Shown: piece after piece, positions 29,949 through 32,629 of the stretch | Numbering within the stretch: the first letter of the stretch is position 1 | Layout: every line of letters begins with the position of its first letter | Origin: Rhizobiales bacterium 2SD | Lineage (GTDB): Bacteria; Pseudomonadota; Alphaproteobacteria; Rhizobiales; Beijerinckiaceae | Direction: 5' to 3' | Assembly (NCBI GenBank): GCA_005502805.1 | Contig: SCMY01000021.1 | Coordinates: forward strand, 1 to 32,629 | DNA: 32,629 nucleotides | Translations under genes and position numbers: made by a program | Notes under the pieces: generated by a model | What the model was told of the DNA's origin: nothing | The model's database searches: none | Seen by the model: the letters and a program-made list of their open reading frames with translations, nothing else

Positions 29949-31046
29949 TCAGCTCTCGAACAGCGTCCGGAACCGGCTCGGCTGCGAGCGCAGGTACTGC
30001 TTCGGCGCCTTGATGCTGGCGCCGAGATGGGCGGCGGCATGCCAGGGCCAGCGCGGCTCGTAGAGGATGCCTCGCGCCAGCGCGACCATGTCGGCATCGC
30101 CGCCGGCGACCACTGCTTCGGCATGCTCGTAATCGGTGATCAGGCCGACGGCGATGGTCGGCACGCCCGTCGCCGCCTTCACCGCCCGGGCCAGCGGCAC
30201 CTGGTAGCCCGGCGACAGCGCGATCGTCTGCGCGGCCGAGACGCCGCCGCTGGAGACATGGATGAAGCTGGTGCCGCGCGCCTTCAGCGCCTCGGAGAAG
30301 GCGATGGTCTGGCCGATATCCCAGCCGCCCTCGGCCCAGTCCGTCCCTGAGACACGCACGCCGACCGGGATCGCGGCCGGCACCGTCTCGCGCACCGCGT
30401 CGAAGACCTCGAGCGGGAAGCGCATGCGGTTTTCCAGCGAGCCGCCATAGGCATCGTCACGCTGGTTCGCCAGCGGCGACAGAAACTGGTGCAGCAGATA
30501 GCCATGGGCGCAATGCAGCTCGATTGCCTGCAGGCCGAGCCGCACTGCCCGGCGCGCGGTCGCGACGAAGGCTTCGCGGATCCGCTTCAAACCGGCTGAA
30601 TCCAGCGGCAGCGGTGGCCGGTCCTTGGCCTGCATCGGCAAGGCGGACGGGGCGAGCGTCTGCCAGCCGCGATCATCGAGCGCGCGTTGCCCGCCTCCGG
30701 TCCAGGGCGAATGGACAGAGGCCTTGCGGCCGGCATGGCCGAGCTGGATGCCGACAGGCATGTCGGAATGGCGGCGGATCGCGTTAAGCACGCGCGCCAG
30801 CGCCGCTTCGTTGGCATCGCTCCACAGGCCAAGATCGTCCGGGCTGATCCGTCCCTCCGGCTCGACCGCTGTCGCCTCGATGATCAGCAGCCCGGCGCCC
30901 GACAAGGCGAGGTTGCCGAGATGGATCATGTGCCAGTCGGTCGCCGAGCCTTCCTCCGCGGAATATTGGCACATCGGCGCGATCACGATGCGGTTCGACA
31001 GGTGCAGGCCGCCAAGGTCGAAGGGCTGGAAGAGCTGGCTGGGCAT
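29949..31046 (-). CDS. Old Yellow Enzyme family NADH:flavin oxidoreductase (YqjM/XenA-like)
   Basis: FMN-dependent ene-reductase, 365 aa, a TIM barrel that reduces activated C=C bonds or nitro compounds using NAD(P)H. IVIAPMCQYSA carries Cys26, the redox-tuning cysteine at the same number as in Bacillus YqjM, so it belongs to the thermophilic-like OYE class. Other features are GIQLGHAGRKAS, the substrate-binding HCAHGYLLHQFLSPLANQRDD, GVRVSGTDW and the FMN-phosphate region VAGGDADMVALARGILYEPRWPW. The physiological substrate is unknown. It lies 33 nt after the DUF808 gene on the same strand and probably shares its transcript. Confidence 0.92.
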   Translation of the reverse strand: MPSQLFQPFDLGGLHLSNRIVIAPMCQYSAEEGSATDWHMIHLGNLALSGAGLLIIEATAVEPEGRISPDDLGLWSDANEAALARVLNAIRRHSDMPVGIQLGHAGRKASVHSPWTGGGQRALDDRGWQTLAPSALPMQAKDRPPLPLDSAGLKRIREAFVATARRAVRLGLQAIELHCAHGYLLHQFLSPLANQRDDAYGGSLENRMRFPLEVFDAVRETVPAAIPVGVRVSGTDWAEGGWDIGQTIAFSEALKARGTSFIHVSSGGVSAAQTIALSPGYQVPLARAVKAATGVPTIAVGLITDYEHAEAVVAGGDADMVALARGILYEPRWPWHAAAHLGASIKAPKQYLRSQPSRFRTLFES

Positions 31047-31079
31047 GCTGAGTCCCGAGGTCGTGGCAGGAATATGAGA

Positions 31080-32081
31080 CTAATGGTGTTGCGTCTCTGC
31101 GGCCGCAGTTTTCGCGCTGCTGCCGCGCCTCGCCTTCAGGATCGGCTCGACGATGAAGTGCATGCCGACGAGGCAGAGCCCGCCGACGATGAGCCCGAAC
31201 ACGGCCGAGGCGGCTGCGGTAGTGAGCCATTCGAGTACGCTTGTGAGCGCCGGCCAGGCGCCTCCGACCGCGACGGCGACGGCATGGATGGCGTGCTCGA
31301 TCCCGGCGAGCCCATAGCCGGCCAGGCCATGGATGATGATGCCGCCGCCGACCCAGAGCATCGCCGCCGTGCCGACCGCGCTCAGCACCTTGAGGAAGGG
31401 CGGCATGCCGGTGACGAGGCCGCGCCCCAGGATCCGGATTGGAAGAACGCTGCTGCGCGACAGGGCGACGCCGGCATCATCAGCCTTCACGATCAGGGCG
31501 ACGACGCCGTAGACCAGCACGGTCATGCCGAGCCCGACCACGGCCAGCACCAGCGCCTGCATCCAGAAGGAGGAAGCGGTGACGCCGGACAGCGTGATCG
31601 CCATGATCTCGGCCGAGAGGATGAAGTCGGTCTTGATCGCGCCGGCGATCTTCTGCTCCTCGAGCTCCTTGGAGTCGAGGATGTCGGCGCCGCCCTCGCC
31701 GGCGATGTCGTCATGATCCGCATGCGGCACGACGAGCTCGTAGACCTTCTCGAAGCCTTCGAAACAGAGATAGGCGCCGCCCGCCATCAGCAGCGGCGTG
31801 ATCGCCCAGGGCGCGACGAGGCTGAGCACCAGCGCCGCCGGCAGCAGGAAGAGCAGCTTGTTCTTGAGCGAGCCGAGCGCGATCTTCCAGATGATCGGCA
31901 GTTCACGCTCCGCCGCGAAGCCGACGGCGTAGCGCGGCGTCACCGCTGCGTCGTCGATGACGATACCGGCCGCCTTGGCGCCGGCCTTGGTCGCCTGCGC
32001 CGCAGCGTCGTCTAGTGCGGCCGCAGCGACCTTGGCCAGGGCTGCGACGTCGTCGAGAAGGGCGAACAGTCCCGAACTCAT
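31080..32081 (-). CDS. DUF808 family inner-membrane protein (YedI-like)
   Basis: Multi-pass membrane protein, 333 aa. The opening MSSGLFALLDDVAALAK is nearly diagnostic of DUF808/YedI. The central loop with SKELEEQKIAGAIKTDFILSAEIMAI is also conserved, and several hydrophobic segments follow to residue 320. No function is established. The frame stays open further upstream on this strand, but ATG 32081 matches the family start and lies just downstream of GGAG-like bases. It precedes the Old Yellow Enzyme gene. Confidence 0.9.
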   Translation of the reverse strand: MSSGLFALLDDVAALAKVAAAALDDAAAQATKAGAKAAGIVIDDAAVTPRYAVGFAAERELPIIWKIALGSLKNKLLFLLPAALVLSLVAPWAITPLLMAGGAYLCFEGFEKVYELVVPHADHDDIAGEGGADILDSKELEEQKIAGAIKTDFILSAEIMAITLSGVTASSFWMQALVLAVVGLGMTVLVYGVVALIVKADDAGVALSRSSVLPIRILGRGLVTGMPPFLKVLSAVGTAAMLWVGGGIIIHGLAGYGLAGIEHAIHAVAVAVGGAWPALTSVLEWLTTAAASAVFGLIVGGLCLVGMHFIVEPILKARRGSSAKTAAAETQHH

Positions 32082-32196
32082 GGCGGTCTCCAGGCGAGGC
32101 CGCAGGCTGGGCGGCGCGGGGCTGATAAGCGATCCGGTTTGCCCTGATATGACAGCAGCGAGGCGCCCGCAGGCAAGCGGGAGCGTGTGTGGGCTT

Positions 32197-32218
32197 GACT
32201 CCGAAGCGTTTTGGAGTC
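32197..32218. other. hairpin upstream of the imuA LexA box
   Basis: GACTCCGAA (32197-32205) and TTTGGAGTC (32210-32218) form a 9-bp stem with one G-T pair around GCGT. It lies 12 bp upstream of the LexA box, between the divergent DUF808 and imuA genes. Function unknown. Confidence 0.45.
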
Positions 32219-32230
32219 GCTTTATGTCTA

Positions 32231-32245
32231 GAACAAAAAGTGAAC
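32231..32245. promoter_or_regulatory. LexA box upstream of imuA
   Basis: GAACAAAAAGTGAAC is an exact GAAC-N7-GAAC operator ending 10 bp before the imuA start. A -10-like TATACT (32247-32252) follows directly, so LexA bound here would block the promoter. The imuA-imuB-dnaE2 cassette is a classic LexA target in alphaproteobacteria. Confidence 0.88.
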
Positions 32246-32255
32246 ATATACTCCG

Positions 32256-32629
32256 ATGGCCAACGCACCCACCCGTTCTCTGGCTGCCCTGCGGCAGAGC
32301 CTCGCTCTGGCGGGGCTGGCGCGCGAGCTTGCGCCGGTGGAGCGCGTCGCGTTCGGGATGTCCTCGCTGGACGAGCCGCTGGGCGGCGGGATCGCCCGCG
32401 CTGCCCTGCATGAGGTTTATGCTTCGGCCGGATCCGATCTGCCCGCCGCGACGGGCTTCGCCGCGGCGCTGGCTTTGCGCGCCGCCGGCTCGCGACCCGT
32501 GCTTTGGGTCCGGCAGGATTTCCTCGACGCTGAGGCCGGGCGGCTGCACCCGCCGGGGCTGGCCGAGCTCGGGCTCGATCCCGCGCAGATCCTCTTGGTC
32601 AGGGTCGGGGATGGCGCCGTCTCTTATAC
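32256..32629 (+). CDS. imuA: ImuA, SOS mutagenesis accessory protein (3' end outside window)
   Basis: The frame from ATG 32256 stays open to the window edge, giving 124 residues of an expected 230-260. It has the ImuA pattern: a helical N-terminus, FGMSSLDEPLGGGIARAALHEVYA, then ATGFAAALALRAAG, VLWVRQDFL and GLAELGLDPAQILLVR. ImuA is a RecA/SulA-like protein that works with ImuB and the polymerase DnaE2 in error-prone repair. The LexA box 10 bp upstream supports both the call and the start. The predicted -10 is only 3 nt from the ATG, so the mRNA may be leaderless. imuB and dnaE2 are expected just beyond the right edge. Confidence 0.9.
   Translation, partial: MANAPTRSLAALRQSLALAGLARELAPVERVAFGMSSLDEPLGGGIARAALHEVYASAGSDLPAATGFAAALALRAAGSRPVLWVRQDFLDAEAGRLHPPGLAELGLDPAQILLVRVGDGAVSY

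Noticed and set aside
1..32629. tRNA or rRNA genes, CRISPR arrays, IS elements, prophage genes or a defence island
   Set aside because: I looked for cloverleaf patterns, regular direct repeats, transposase or integrase motifs and phage genes by eye and saw none. A tRNAscan or HMM run could still find something I missed.

Overview
The window looks like chromosomal DNA of a high-GC alphaproteobacterium of the order Hyphomicrobiales (Rhizobiales). Bosea or a close relative is my best guess from protein style, not a proven assignment. Supporting signs are two SAM-II riboswitches (a mainly alphaproteobacterial class), LexA boxes of the alphaproteobacterial form GAAC-N7-GAAC, and the conserved order rnd-lptC-lptA-lptB-rpoN-hpf-ptsN. 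I see no rRNA, tRNA, IS element, prophage or CRISPR array. Coding density is high and most of the window is housekeeping.

Layout. (a) 1-4932 is a sulfur-linked region. A TTGACA promoter and SAM-II riboswitch precede a sulfonate/taurine-type ABC importer (binding protein, permease, ATPase) and a GNAT acetyltransferase. A second copy of the same promoter and riboswitch then precedes a strongly degenerate ABC ATPase and an OsmC-like protein. (b) 4933-6945 holds a YcaD-type MFS transporter and a TerB-like protein. (c) 6961-10486 holds rmuC, with a LexA box in its upstream region, divergent from def-fmt-truA. (d) 10714-12994 is a minus-strand run: DUF805 protein, dapE and an unknown membrane protein. 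(e) 13230-19453 holds rnd, the LPS export genes lptC-lptA-lptB, then rpoN, hpf and ptsN. (f) 19588-24686 holds class I fumarase, a small secreted protein, an MBL-fold hydrolase, a cardiolipin synthase and a DUF1993 protein. (g) 24779-27606 is a complete EF-P beta-lysylation set: efp divergent from epmA-epmB. (h) 27646-32081 holds a DsbA/FrnE-type oxidoreductase, pyrF, two tandem DUF1330 genes, an Old Yellow Enzyme and a DUF808 membrane protein. (i) At the right edge is the start of imuA under a LexA box.

Most interesting points. The duplicated promoter/SAM-II module keeps the same 35-nt distance from -35 box to riboswitch in both copies. One copy drives a normal ABC importer and the other a paralogous ATPase that has lost Walker A, Q-loop, signature, D-loop and H-loop residues while keeping Walker B. 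There is also a family of about 95-120 bp composite palindromic repeats at gene ends (10492-10706, 22228-22335, 24065-24159, 29813-29922), with one copy apparently inserted inside another. Smaller points are LexA boxes at rmuC and imuA, and a perfect 9-bp-arm palindrome covering a start codon at 11325-11346.

All calls were made by reading sequence and translations by eye. No database search or folding program was run.
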